The notes under the pieces were generated by a model. It was not told the origin of the DNA and ran no database searches. It was given only the letters and a program-made list of their open reading frames with translations. 64,000 nucleotides of DNA from Candidatus Roseilinea sp. (GTDB lineage Bacteria; Chloroflexota; Anaerolineae; J036; Brachytrichaceae). Below, piece by piece: positions 1 to 12,428 of this stretch (position 1 is its first letter; every line of letters begins with the position of its first letter). Location: positions 1-64,000 of the forward strand of contig BPHV01000001.1 of NCBI GenBank assembly GCA_026003755.1, written 5' to 3'. Made by a program: the position numbers and the translations under genes.

Positions 1-36
1 TTCGATATCGGCGAACGTGGCGTCCGGATGCGGGTC

Positions 37-118
37 GCCCAACGGTTGGTTTTAGCGGCAGCGGCGGGGCGCGAGCGCAGCGAGCGGAGGCGCTGTCGGC
101 TTGAGCCGCGTGTTGGGC
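37..118 (-). other. attC-like integron recombination site
   Basis: The outer boxes are GCCCAAC (37-43) and GTTGGGC (112-118), which match the RYYYAAC/GTTRRRY simple-site consensus. Inside them, AGCGGCAGCGGC on the left pairs with the complement of the right arm with one unpaired base, as attC hairpins do. The site is 82 bp long. Read on the minus strand it would close the cassette holding NACHT-hicBA, with IS5-like copy A inserted 22 bp from its edge. I assigned it by eye, and a covariance-model search would decide. Confidence 0.55.
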
Positions 119-140
119 AGAACCGTTTTTAGATCACGAC

Positions 141-1068
141 TTGCTCAGTTGAAAACCTCGGATAATGCGAAGCGATGAATGCCAAAACCAAAGGTAGACA
201 GCTGCGTGAGAGTCGGCATGTGAAAGTGGCGCGGATCATCTACGCCCAGGCGCAGGCGGCGTTCCCGCGCTACAGCCATCGGTTCAGCCCGAAGAAGTTC
301 ACCCTGCCGCAGTTGGCGACGTGCGTGCTGCTGAGCTTCTACTTCAAGATGAGCTACCGCGACTTTGAAGAGTTGCTGTTGATGAGCCAGGAACTCCGCG
401 ACGCCTTGGAGCTGACCGCCGTGCCGGACTACAGCACGCTCAATCGGATGTATCACCGCTTTCGAGCCAGTCACTTGGACAAGATGAACGAGGCGCTGCT
501 GAGGGCACTGGATAACGGCGGTTTGGTTCAGGAAGACGCGATCACGCTCGACTCGACCCTCTTTTCGCCCGACGAATGCCAGCGCCTACTTTCAGACCCG
601 CCGCGGCAAGCCGTTCAAACGCTGGTTGAAAGGCGCGTATGCCGTCGGTGTCAGCAGCCAGATGATCCTGGCCGTGGCGCATGGCGTCGGGCCGAGCAAC
701 GACGCGCCGCACTTGTCCACGCTCAAGCGGCGCGCAGGGCGGTATGGCAAACGTGAGAAAAGCGGTCATCCAGTTTGGGTGGCACTGGCCGACAGCGGCT
801 TTGACAGTGCCGCCATCGGCCCACGTGACATCATCCCACCGATTCGGCGCGGTGGTAGTCTGAACGCCAGGCGCGGGCTGAGTTGGTGTCGCATGCGCGT
901 CTGGACGGCTTGTTTTGGAAGAACGAAACGGTCAACTCGGTCATCAAACGCAAATTTGGTGATGCGGTTCGCTCGGTGAAGCCGGCCTGCCAAAACCGTG
1001 AAAGCCGCGTCATTTACAACGCTCATCGCTGAGCATGTCCTTGTGTCTGAAGGTTTTCAACTGAGCAA
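141..1068 (+). mobile_element. IS5-like insertion sequence, copy A
   Basis: The element is 928 bp with matching 18-bp terminal inverted repeats (141-158 and 1051-1068, starting TTGCTCAGTTGAAAACCT). It carries one transposase reading region. It is nearly identical to copy B at 3392-4328 but lacks 9 bp (CGGTCAGCG) near the 3' part of the transposase. No clear target-site duplication is visible at either edge. Confidence 0.85.
175..1032 (+). pseudogene. IS5-family DDE transposase, frame-disrupted (copy A)
   Basis: The N-terminal part (from 175) has the IS5/IS1182-type helix region and the first DDE strand, ITLDSTLF. At the TTTT near 560-567 the reading must advance one base to continue as RPTNASAYFQTRRGKPFKRW, then KGAYAVGVSSQ and the second Asp in DSGFD (626 onward). 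Near 860 it must return to the first frame, giving SERQARAELVSHARLDG and ending VIYNAHR before the stop at 1030-1032. Three reading segments are therefore needed. Copy B shares both shifts, so the element moved or was copied after they arose, or frameshifting is used. The 9-bp deletion relative to copy B is in frame. Confidence 0.8.
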
Positions 1069-1233
1069 CTTCCGAAGTCTCTAAGACTTCGGAAGTCTGA
1101 AGGCGACGTGGATTGGAAATCCAGGGCTCAGATCATGGAAGTCCGCTTCGCGAAGCACCCTTTAGGGCAAGCAGATTCAGAGTCGGCTTCCAGCCGACTT
1201 TCACGGCCTGAGGCGGGGGATTCCATCCCCGCC
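1068..1233. repeat. Cluster of short palindromes (REP-like)
   Basis: Several perfect or near-perfect hairpins follow one another: a 13-bp-arm palindrome at 1068-1096 (arm ACTTCCGAAGTCT), GCTTCGCGAAGC at 1145-1156, CCCTTTAGGG at 1158-1167, AGTCGGCT-TCC-AGCCGACT at 1181-1199 and GGCGGGG(G)AT-TCC-ATCCCCGCC at 1212-1233. The last two share a TCC loop. The sequence TCCGAAGTCT recurs at 1921. The cluster lies between the IS edge and the small reading frame downstream of hicA, with no gene inside. Confidence 0.7.
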
Positions 1234-1281
1234 GGGGGCGCGGACAGGCCGGAACCCCCCTGGCGGGGGCAAGCGCCTGTT

Positions 1282-1443
1282 CTACCGTTTTGCAATTTTC
1301 TCCACCCAATCGGCCAGGTGGAGCGGGTCGGCGGCCAACTGGCCGCGGCCGATGTAGAAGCCGTGACCAGGCGGCAGTTGTTTGGGCAGGGTTGTTGGCA
1401 GGCAGGTCGTTGCGCTTGGAGGAAAACCTTCGGCGTTTCTCAC
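1282..1443 (-). CDS. Small uncharacterised protein downstream of hicA
   Basis: A 53-residue reading frame starts at a GTG (1441-1443) that overlaps the hicA stop codon and ends at 1282. The C-terminal half is protein-like (GHGFYIGRGQL, then LADWVEKIAKR), while the N-terminal half is low in structure-forming residues. It may be the preserved 3' end of an older gene, fused by deletion to the hicBA operon. I do not recognise the family. The tight overlap is the main support. Confidence 0.3.
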   Translation of the reverse strand: MRNAEGFPPSATTCLPTTLPKQLPPGHGFYIGRGQLAADPLHLADWVEKIAKR

Positions 1444-1673
1444 TATTTGACAGCTTTGATGAATTCTTCGGCTGAAACTTTAGCTTGCCTGAGGATGCTT
1501 CTCAATGTACCAATTGCGACTTCATCATGCAGAGGGATGACGCAGCCGAGACTTCCCTCTGGTGTAGATTTCTTCATGACCACATGGCTTCCGCGCTGGC
1601 GCGCCTGCACAAAGCCAAGCCGTTCCAGGGCGCGGACGATTTCCTTGCCAGAGAGATGCGGCAGGTCAGGCAT
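1443..1673 (-). CDS. hicA: HicA mRNA interferase toxin
   Basis: This is a 76-residue HicA/YcfA-like double-stranded-RNA-binding-fold toxin. It has the typical opening (LSGKEIVRALERLGF) and the catalytic His in RGSHVVM. HicA toxins cleave mRNA independently of ribosomes and are neutralised by HicB. The ATG at 1673 is preferred over the longer TTG start because it overlaps the hicB end by 8 nt, which suggests translational coupling. The order is antitoxin first, the reverse of the E. coli operon. The pair sits between two IS5-like copies in a possible integron cassette, where toxin-antitoxin modules are common stabilisers. Confidence 0.85.
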   Translation of the reverse strand: MPDLPHLSGKEIVRALERLGFVQARQRGSHVVMKKSTPEGSLGCVIPLHDEVAIGTLRSILRQAKVSAEEFIKAVK

Positions 1674-1875
1674 ACGTGGCGACTTCAAAGGTGGTCAGGA
1701 ACGGGCGAGGGGTTTCCGGCAGCGGGAATTCTTCCAGATACAGTTCGGTGGCTTCTTTGAGATTCTCAATGGCTTCTTCGATGGTCTTCCCCTGGCTGGC
1801 CGTTCCCACTTCGGAACACTCGGCTACATACCAATCGCCTTCCTTATGGATGAGAGCGGTAAATACGCGCGTCAT
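1666..1875 (-). CDS. hicB: HicB-like antitoxin (short form)
   Basis: The 69-residue protein has the partial RNase-H-like HicB fold: a beta strand FTALIHKEGDWYVAECSEVG, the TASQGKTIEEAIENLKEAT helix, and LYLEEFP. It lacks a C-terminal DNA-binding domain (no RHH or HTH), so autoregulation would need HicA or a separate factor. It is the first gene of the hicBA pair and overlaps hicA by 8 nt. Minus-strand AGGAGACCTGCC just before the ATG provides a ribosome-binding site. It is confidently a HicB-family antitoxin given the adjacent HicA. Confidence 0.85.
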   Translation of the reverse strand: MTRVFTALIHKEGDWYVAECSEVGTASQGKTIEEAIENLKEATELYLEEFPLPETPRPFLTTFEVATYA

Positions 1876-1961
1876 GGCAGGTCTCCTGTTTTTTGATTAT
1901 ACATCACGAAACCGCGGACGTCCGAAGTCTCAGTGTGCCTGCGCGGCGTTCCACAGGGCGA

Positions 1962-3462
1962 TCATCGCTTTCGGACAGGGCGGCGGGAGGCGCTGAGCCG
2001 CGAGATTCTCTCCCATGGGGTGAAAGCCGGGGCGCGCTCCGCTTCGGGCAGGAGCGGCGTCTCGAGGCGGGCGCGCAGGCCAGGGTCGGGGAAAGAAGCG
2101 GCGAACGCGCGCCAGGCGGCCTCGGCCAGCGCCAGGAAGGCGGCGCGTTCTTCGGGCGGCAGGCGCTCGTCGTCGCTGCGTTTGCCTTCTTCCCAGCGCA
2201 GCGTCTGACGCAGGAAGAAGGTGTACAACTCAGCCAGGCGGCGGACGCCCGCGGCCAGGGTCAGCCCGGCTTCCAGGTCTGGCTCGCGCAGCGCCAGCAG
2301 GGTGAGCAAGGTGACGTAGAAGGGGGGTGACGGCGCGCAGGAAGGGCAGGTCGGTCAGGCGCGTCAGACGTTCGAGGACGGCGGGCGAATCCGCATCCAG
2401 ACCGTCGGCGCGGCGCTTTTCGAGCAGGGCTTGCCCCAAGCGATAAGCCAGTCGCTGCACGTCGGGCGGCTGCAGGTCGCGCAGGGCGAAGGTCTCGAAT
2501 CCGCTGTGCAGCCAGGCGTAGGGGCGCGAGGCCACCAGCAGCAGGTTGCCGCGCCAGTCGCTCTCTGCCAGGGCGCGCAGGGCGGCGAGGAAATCGGCGC
2601 GGGCGGGGTCGGGCAGGCGGGCTTCATCGAGGGCGTCCACCAGGAGCAGGGCGCGGCCTCCCTGCAGGGCGTCCTGCAAGACGCGGCGGAGCAGGGCGGG
2701 ATGCAGGGCGGAATACTCGCCGCGCAGCGCCTGAACCCAGGCTTCGAGCGGGTCGAGCGCTTCATTCCAGACCTGGGAAAGGCGGCGCGCGCTGACGGCG
2801 AAGGGCAGGCGTTCGCCCAGCCCTGGCAGCAGGGCGCTTTCGGGGTGGGCGGCGTAAGCCCAGGTGAGGTAGCGCAGGGTGGTGGTCTTGCCCTGGCCGA
2901 GGATACCCGTCAAGGCGAGGGGACGCGGCCTGGCGAGCAGGTCCTGAAACCCGAGGGGCGGCGCCTGCCGCAGCGCGGCGGGCTTCTCTTCCCCCGCGTA
3001 GCGGACGAAGCCCGGCCGCTGGTAGATTTTTTCGAGGGGCAGGTCAAAGGACAGTCGGCTGAGCGGGAAGATGTGCAGTTGGCGCAAGGCGGCGAGGCGG
3101 GCGAGATAGAGGTCACGCGCTTCGGCGGGGCTGGGTTGCCAGGCCGTCCATTGCTGCGCCAGGCTGCCGTCATCGTCCACGTTCACCGTGTTGCCATCGC
3201 CGAGGATGATGACGCTGTGGGCGACGTCGCCTGCGATGCGGATGACCTGCGGCGCGCCGAAACGGGCGAGCAGGGCGCGCAGGTCGTGGATTTGCGCGGC
3301 GAGTTGGGCGATCTCCTCCTGCCGCGGCGGGTGGGGGAGGAGGGCTTTGAGCAGGTCGTAGGTCAGCGAGGCGAGGAGGTTGGTGAGGAAGTTGCTCAGT
3401 TGAAAACCTTCAGACACAAGTACATGCTCAGCGATGAGCGTTGTAAATGACGCGGCTTTCAC
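1962..3462 (-). pseudogene. NACHT-domain NTPase (NLR-like), 5' end replaced by IS and frameshifted
   Basis: The protein resembles bacterial NACHT/STAND ATPases, a group that includes anti-phage bNACHT and Avs proteins. The Walker A is LTGILGQGKTTTLRYL and the Walker B is ALLLVDALDEA, followed by a sensor-like VASRPYAWL. A short N-terminal segment carries the GDGNTVNV motif often found before NACHT domains. The first ~24 residues (from 3462) are encoded by the IS5-like copy B end, so the native start is lost at 3391. At the six-G run 2322-2327 one base must be skipped to continue from LPFLRAVTPFYVTLL into a further ~115 residues ending at 1962. The visible C-terminus lacks a clear sensor domain and may be truncated. 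Defence activity is an inference from family and context. Confidence 0.75.
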
Positions 3463-4328
3463 GGTTTTGGCAGGCCGGCTTCACCGAGCGAACCGCATCA
3501 CCAAATTTGCGTTTGATGACCGAGTTGACCGTTTCGTTCTTCCAACGCTGACCGAACAAGCCGTCCAGACGCGCATGCGACACCAACTCAGCCCGCGCCT
3601 GGCGTTCAGACTACCACCGCGCCGAATCGGTGGGATGATGTCACGTGGGCCGATGGCGGCACTGTCAAAGCCGCTGTCGGCCAGTGTCACCCAAACTGGA
3701 TGACCGCTTTTCTCACGTTTGCCATACCGCCCTGCGCGCCGCTTGAGCGTGGACAAGTGCGGCGCGTCGTTGCTCGGCCCGACGCCATGCGCCACGGCCA
3801 GGATCATCTGGCTGCTGACACCGACGGCATACGCGCCTTTCAACCAGCGTTTGAACGGCTTGCCGCGGCGGGTCTGAAAGTAGGCGCTGGCATTCGTCGG
3901 GCGAAAAGAGGGTCGAGTCGAGTGTGATCGCGTCTTCCTGAACCAAACCGCCGTTATCCAGGGTGCTCAGCAGCGCCTCGTTCATCTTGTCCAAGTGACT
4001 GGTTCGAAAGCGGTGATACATCCGGTTGAGCGTGCTGTAGTCCGGCACAGCGGTCAGCTCCAAGGCGTCGCGGAGTTCCTGGCTCATCAACAGCAACGCT
4101 TCAAAGTCGCGGTAGCTCATCTTGAAGTAGAAGCTCAGCAGCACGCACGTCGCCAACTGCGGCAGAGTGAACTTCTTCGGGCTGAACCGATGGCTGTAGC
4201 GCGGGAGCGCCGCCTGCGTCTGGGCGTAGATGATCCGCGCGGCTTTCACATGCCGACGCTCACGCAGTTGTCTACCTTTGGTTTTGGCATTCATCGCTTC
4301 GCATTATGCGAGGTTTTCGACTGAGCAA
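3392..4328 (-). mobile_element. IS5-like insertion sequence, copy B
   Basis: The element is 937 bp with the same 18-bp terminal inverted repeats as copy A (3392-3409 and 4311-4328), in opposite orientation. With copy A it brackets 2.3 kb (1069-3391) containing NACHT-hicBA, like a composite transposon with inverted ends. On its right it interrupts a lipoprotein gene and on its left it replaces the start of the NACHT gene, so an IS-mediated deletion between these two genes is likely. Confidence 0.85.
3428..4294 (-). pseudogene. IS5-family DDE transposase, frame-disrupted (copy B)
   Basis: It has the same architecture and the same two frame shifts as copy A: a one-base advance in the TTTT after LDSTL, and a return to the first frame before SERQARAEL. 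It keeps the 9 bp that copy A lacks, giving LDGLFGQRWKNETVNS. The stop corresponds to 3428-3430. A few substitutions separate it from copy A, so the two are recent but not identical. Confidence 0.8.
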
Positions 4329-4550
4329 CAATATTCCCTTAACCTGGTCCCTCTTTTGAGGTCTGATACTCAGTCCATACGACCAACGGTCCTTCCAAGC
4401 GGGGTTGGAGCTGAGAAATAGGGCCGCTTGTAAGGCTGTGGCCAAGGTTACTCCAGTAGGCGCTTCATCTGCTTGTAAGCAGGCAGTGCTAAAGCTTAGC
4501 ATCATGACCAATACAAAACCGAAGAGGATTTTGATTTTCATGGTGTTCAT
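4329..4550 (-). pseudogene. Lipoprotein N-terminal fragment truncated by IS
   Basis: From the ATG at 4550 (GAGG five bases upstream) the protein begins with a lipoprotein signal peptide: a Lys-rich start, a hydrophobic core, and the lipobox-like STAC. About 74 native residues remain before the reading frame runs into IS5-like copy B at 4328. The DNA is visibly AT-richer than the chromosomal genes to the right. It starts directly after the attC-like site at 4598-4659, as a cassette gene would. The family is not recognisable from the remaining part. Confidence 0.55.
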
Positions 4551-4597
4551 CCTATCCTCAGAATTTCGTAGAATACAACTACTTCTAAGAGGTAGCG

Positions 4598-4659
4598 GCC
4601 TAACGGCATGCGCGTGGGCCGCAACGCGAAGCGCTGTTGGCTCGACGCGCTTATTGGGC
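4598..4659 (-). other. attC-like integron recombination site
   Basis: On the minus strand it runs from GCCCAAT (one mismatch to the consensus) to GTTAGGC (a full GTTRRRY match). The arms GCGCGTGGGCC and GCGCGTCGAGCC pair with one extra base, the asymmetric bulge typical of attC. The lipoprotein reading frame begins about 48 nt after the GTTAGGC crossover box. The ISKra4-like element starts 26 bp beyond the other edge. I assigned it by eye. Confidence 0.6.
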
Positions 4660-4685
4660 GGTCAAAATCGCTGCCCAACCATGCT

Positions 4686-6269
4686 TGGGTCTATTTCAGT
4701 TTGGGGGCGAAGAATAGGCAGCAGACCACATCGCGTCAAAGGCGTGACCCATGACGGCCGCCCGAATCGGGAGCAGACGCTCGATGCCGGGACGGCTCCA
4801 GCGCATCCCGCTACCGGCGAAGCGATGACGGAATTGCTTGCAGGCGCTCTCGACCACGCCGCTGCCGATCGGCCAGCCATCTTCGCGCAGGCTCTGGTAT
4901 TGCATGCGTCGCCGGTTGTTCCCGAAGTAGCCCGCTTCACGCCGTAGCATCTCGGCGTGCTGGGGATGGGTATGGGCGGCCTGACGGAGTCGAGCCGCAA
5001 TCCGGTCGGCATGGCCCTGGAACAAGAGGGTTTCGTGGGCACGATACCAAGCCTGGGCCGCCGGGCTGCCTGCTGCGTGCAGGCCGTGAGCGACCTGCCA
5101 CAGATGCTGGCTGGCGTGATACCAGTCCACGGCTTGTCGGCTGTCGTAGAAGTGCTCGCTGAGCAGATTCCAAATCCACGCGGCGCCATCGCCCAAGGCG
5201 ATGGTGTCACGTGCCTGCGTCCAGCCGCGACGTTGGGCGGCCGTCCACAACACCTGGCCGAACCGTTCCGGCCCGCCCAGATGGGCGACGTAGCTGGCGC
5301 GGACGGCGTGGGCCGTGTCAACCCACTCCTCGCTCTGGCGATCCCAAGTCGGCTGTAGCACGACATCGAACACGCACCCCACCTTGAGTTCCTTCCAGCC
5401 TTCGCCACGCACATGAACCGTTGCTCCGTCCAGGGCGACACCCATCTTGCCCGGCACGGTCGCCGCCTCGGCGGTGCGCCCGCCGCCGTCCGCCAGGGCG
5501 CGTTGTGTGGCTTCTACCCCCCGAAAGCGCTCTCCCCATACCGCCACCCGCCGCCACACACTGCTGTCGGACATGACCAGCCCGCCCACCTGTCCCAGGA
5601 TGCGCTCCGCTTCCTCAAACGTCACCAGCCCGCTCAGCCACACCGCCTGCTTGGCCACCTGTTCGCTCCAGTGCTTGTCCCACACCGCCAGCTGCCGATC
5701 GAGGGGGGAAAAGCCCGACGCGGCAGGCTTCACAGTAGTAGTATCCTCGCTGCACGGACAGGCTGCCCACGCGGCTCTCGACCGTGTTCCGCTTGCGGCC
5801 TTTGGAGTGCATCTCCCGCCCGCACTGCGGACAGACCGGCCCCGGCACCGGGCGGCTCGCCTCTTGCGCCTCGATCACGGTGACCGCCATCGCCTCGCTC
5901 ATCCGCTTGCGCAGCTTCAGGATCACCTCCTCGATCTGCGTCAGCGTCGGCTGGCCGGCCTGTTCATTCCAGTCCAGCAATTCATCGATCACGGCCTCCG
6001 CTTCTCGCATCAGCACCGCTTTCATCTCGCCTCGCCGTGGCGAAGACGCTGACTTGCGCTGTGTCGTCGCCCTGGTCTCTTTCATGGCACACCTCCCGGA
6101 TATAACTGTCCTCGCATTATGCCCGCAGCGGCCTGCGGCTTGTCGTCCCTCGCTGAGATGCCGGTCTGTCAATCCACGACGACGTCCGTGATCTTCGGAT
6201 GTTCACGCGGGCGAGGTCAATCTGCGCGCTTTTTGAGTGCGCTCCTGCCCCAAAACTGAAATGCACCCA
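4686..6269 (-). mobile_element. ISKra4-like insertion sequence
   Basis: The ends are imperfect inverted repeats: TGGGTCTATTTCAGTTTGGG at 4686-4705, and the complement of a matching stretch containing ATTTCAGTTTTGGGG ending at 6269. The element is about 1.58 kb and encodes one transposase read on the minus strand. It separates the AT-rich hypothetical gene (6277-6693) from its presumed attC-like site. Confidence 0.75.
4696..6085 (-). CDS. ISKra4-family transposase with frame break
   Basis: The N-terminal third (from ATG 6085, GGGAGG upstream) has a helical segment and a zinc ribbon (CPQCGREM, then YYYCEACRVG). The C-terminal part has the ISKra4 signatures GDGAAWIWNL, VDWYHASQHLW and WPIGSGVVESACK. 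The halves join at the six-G run 5703-5708: five bases would give CRVGLFPLDRQLAV in one frame. Either translation or transcription slips at this run, or the gene carries a one-base insertion. Some ISKra4 relatives are reported to use frameshifting, but the shift needed here is +1 (or -2), not the usual -1. Confidence 0.8.
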
Positions 6270-6276
6270 CCATGCT

Positions 6277-6693
6277 TCACAATCGCAGCGCTCGTCTGAA
6301 AGCGTCTTCCAATCTCTCAACTTGCTCAACTATAAGCCAACAAGATTTGTAAAACTCATCAGCGGTGAGAGATGCTTCTAGTATATTGTGCATATATTCA
6401 AGTATTTCTTTGTCACCGATTTTTTCGATGCACCAAAAGCCACGCTTATTTGTTGAGTTGTCTTTCAGCGCTATGGCCAATATGAACTGAGGGAAGTCAT
6501 CAAGAGCGTCCAAAGCAACTATCGTTGGACAGGATAGTTCCCACATATCCCCATATGGAACGACAAACAAAGGCTGTGTATGCCCACGAACATTGAAAAG
6601 GAACTTGGCCCTCGAGGCTTTTAGATCTACAATCTTGAGGCCACTTTCTGAGGCCAGCTTCTTAATCTTACGTTCGAACGGACTGTCAAACAT
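6277..6693 (-). CDS. Hypothetical protein, cassette-like
   Basis: The ~138-residue cytosolic protein begins MFDSPFERKIKKLA. I prefer this start to the longer frame reaching 6753 because of composition. It shows alternating strand and helix segments (FLFNVRGHTQPLFVVPYG, then ALDDFPQFILAIAL). The final residues run up to a few bases from the ISKra4 edge, so the C-terminus may be altered. The gene is clearly AT-richer than the rest of the window. On the minus strand a GTTGGGC box (6748-6754) precedes it, consistent with a captured gene cassette. I do not recognise its family. Confidence 0.6.
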   Translation of the reverse strand: MFDSPFERKIKKLASESGLKIVDLKASRAKFLFNVRGHTQPLFVVPYGDMWELSCPTIVALDALDDFPQFILAIALKDNSTNKRGFWCIEKIGDKEILEYMHNILEASLTADEFYKSCWLIVEQVERLEDAFRRALRL

Positions 6694-6842
6694 TTTGTCG
6701 CCTACTGTGTCATACTTCCAAGAGCTGCACGCCCTATCCAACTGGCCGCCCAACTAGTAGTTATGCGGAAATCCGCCTAATTCCCTTTAGACTACTCCCT
6801 CCGCCTAATCCCCCCAAGTCGTTTGGGATTTTAGGCAGAATG

Positions 6843-7276
6843 AGTTGCTCAGTTGCAAACCCAACGATTCGAGGACGCACTCAGCGGTGCGCGTTGTAGA
6901 TGAAGGACTTAACGCGGCCTTCGCGATTTTGTCAGGCGCGCGTGACCGAACCAATGGCATCGCCGAATTGGCGTTTTGTGTTGACATAGCGACATTCTCC
7001 TCACAAGTGTCGCTGCCGCTTCCGCGCACCGTCAGGCGCGTGCAGCGCTGCATCTCTCCATGGAGTAATTTACTCATCCGGCACGCCGAGCACAAGCGGG
7101 AAAACCCTCAATTTCCACATGCCACGCCTCAACGCGCCTAGCGCCGCACCGCCGGCAAATACAGCGTGCGCATCTCGCTCAGCACCAGCGTGTAGGCCAC
7201 GCCATCCCCGGCCAGCCGATCGCCGGCCCACTGGCGCACCCGCGCGTAATACCAGCCGTCGCTGGCCGGCCTCCAC
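6843..7276 (-). repeat. 434-bp duplication: IS5-like 3' remnant plus 3' end of the M23 gene
   Basis: This stretch is almost identical to 11996-12428. It contains an IS terminal repeat (TTGCTCAGTTGCAAACCC), the degenerate transposase C-terminus (KRQFGDAIGSV, a stop, then QNREGRVKSFIYNAHR), the CAAGCGGGAAAACCCTCAA box at 7093-7111, and the last ~45 codons of the M23/PA14 gene ending LYLPAVRR. Here the copied gene end is cut at 7276 by an ISKra4-like remnant. Confidence 0.8.
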
Positions 7277-7666
7277 GCGGCCGAACGGGCCTGGCCTCAG
7301 CGGCCGGATACGGCGAAGGCCTGGGCGGAGAGACAACCGAACGCGCTGTGGGCCGGCGGAGCGCAGGCCGTTGCGGAAGCGGTGCGAGGGCTGCCTCAGG
7401 CTGAGGCGGCGGAGCTGGCGAGCGACTTTGCCAAGAATGCGGAGCGGATGCGTTATGCAGAGTTCCGTGCGCAAGGGCTGCCGATTGGCAGCGGCGTGGT
7501 GGAGAGCGGCTGCAAGACGGTGATACAGCGACGTTTGTGCCGGGGCTGGGAACGGCGGCATGCTGCGGCCATGCTCGCCGTCTGGTGTGAACTGCACAGC
7601 AATCGGCTAGACGCCGCAATCCGTCAGTGCCGCCGGCGGTGACTGTCACAAATCTGCGCTACACCC
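7277..7666 (+). pseudogene. ISKra4-like transposase C-terminal remnant
   Basis: Only the last ~120 codons remain. They include AWPQRPDTAKAWAERQ, MRYAEFRAQGLPIGSGVVES and CRGWERRHAAAMLAVWCEL, ending at 7642. The element end AATCTGCGCTACACCC (7651-7666) follows and recurs, inverted or direct, at 31069, 31465 and 35974. It is a different element from the one at 4686-6269. Confidence 0.75.
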
Positions 7667-7708
7667 ATCGGTATTTTCAGGTCTTTCATTGCATCCTCCA
7701 AACGACAA

Positions 7709-7780
<72 letters not shown>

Positions 7781-7785
7781 GCTTT

Positions 7786-7824
7786 GGGGGCCTGGGACAG
7801 AAGCCCCATTCCTCCCAGGCCCCC
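7786..7824 (-). terminator. Strong hairpin after the NHL-protein gene
   Basis: The 12-bp perfect arms GGGGGCCTGGGA and TCCCAGGCCCCC enclose a 15-nt loop, just beyond the stop of the minus-strand gene at 7849. There is no T tract, so it may be a stabilising 3' hairpin rather than a complete intrinsic terminator. Confidence 0.55.
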
Positions 7825-7848
7825 TGCTCTCTCACGCCGCTACGCTTC

Positions 7849-11967
<4,119 letters not shown>

Positions 11968-11995
11968 CTGGACCTCCTTACAGTTTTGAGATTTG

Positions 11996-12428
11996 AGTGC
12001 TCAGTTGAAAACCCACCGATTCGAGGGCGCACTCAGCGGTGCGCGTTGTAGATGAAGGACTTAACGCGGCCTTCGCGATTTTGTCAGGCGCGCGTGACCG
12101 AACCAATGGCATCGCCGAATTGGCGTTTTGTGTTGACATAGCGACATTCTCCTCACAAGTGTCGCCGCCGCTTCCGCGCACCATCAGGCGTGCGCAGCGC
12201 TGCATCTCTCCCTGGAGTAATTTACTCACCCGGCATGCCGAGCACAAGCGGGAGAACCCTCAATTTCCACATGCCACGCATCAACGCCCCTAGCGCCGCA
12301 CCGCCGGCAAATACAGCGTGCGCATCTCGCTCAGCGCCAGCGTGTAGGCCACGCCATCCCCGGCCAGCCGATCGCCGGCCCACTGGCGCACCCGCGCGTA
12401 ATACCAGCCGTCGCCGGCCGGCCTCCAC
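11996..12428 (-). repeat. Second copy of the 434-bp duplicated segment
   Basis: This is the counterpart of 6843-7276. The IS5-like remnant occupies about 11996-12180, starting GTGCTCAGTTGAAAACCC. The right part is the intact 3' end of the M23/PA14 gene, so this is probably the source copy. The remnant separates the NHL-protein gene from its likely upstream regulatory box. Confidence 0.8.
12245..12263 (-). promoter_or_regulatory. Conserved dyad box upstream of the NHL-protein gene
   Basis: CAAGCGGGAGAACCCTCAA on the plus strand reads TTGAGGGTTCTCCCGCTTG towards the minus-strand gene starting at 11967. It differs by two bases from the boxes at 17781 and 19392. It lies 277 nt upstream, but about 180 nt of that gap is an inserted IS remnant. 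Confidence 0.5.

Noticed and set aside
137-1072. Target-site duplication flanking IS5-like copy A
   Set aside because: The flanking bases do not match beyond chance, so none is claimed.
6753-6842. Fourth attC-like site
   Set aside because: A GTTGGGC box and hairpins (GCGGA-AA-TCCGC; two ATTAGGCGG repeats) are present, but no matching second box was found before the IS remnant.
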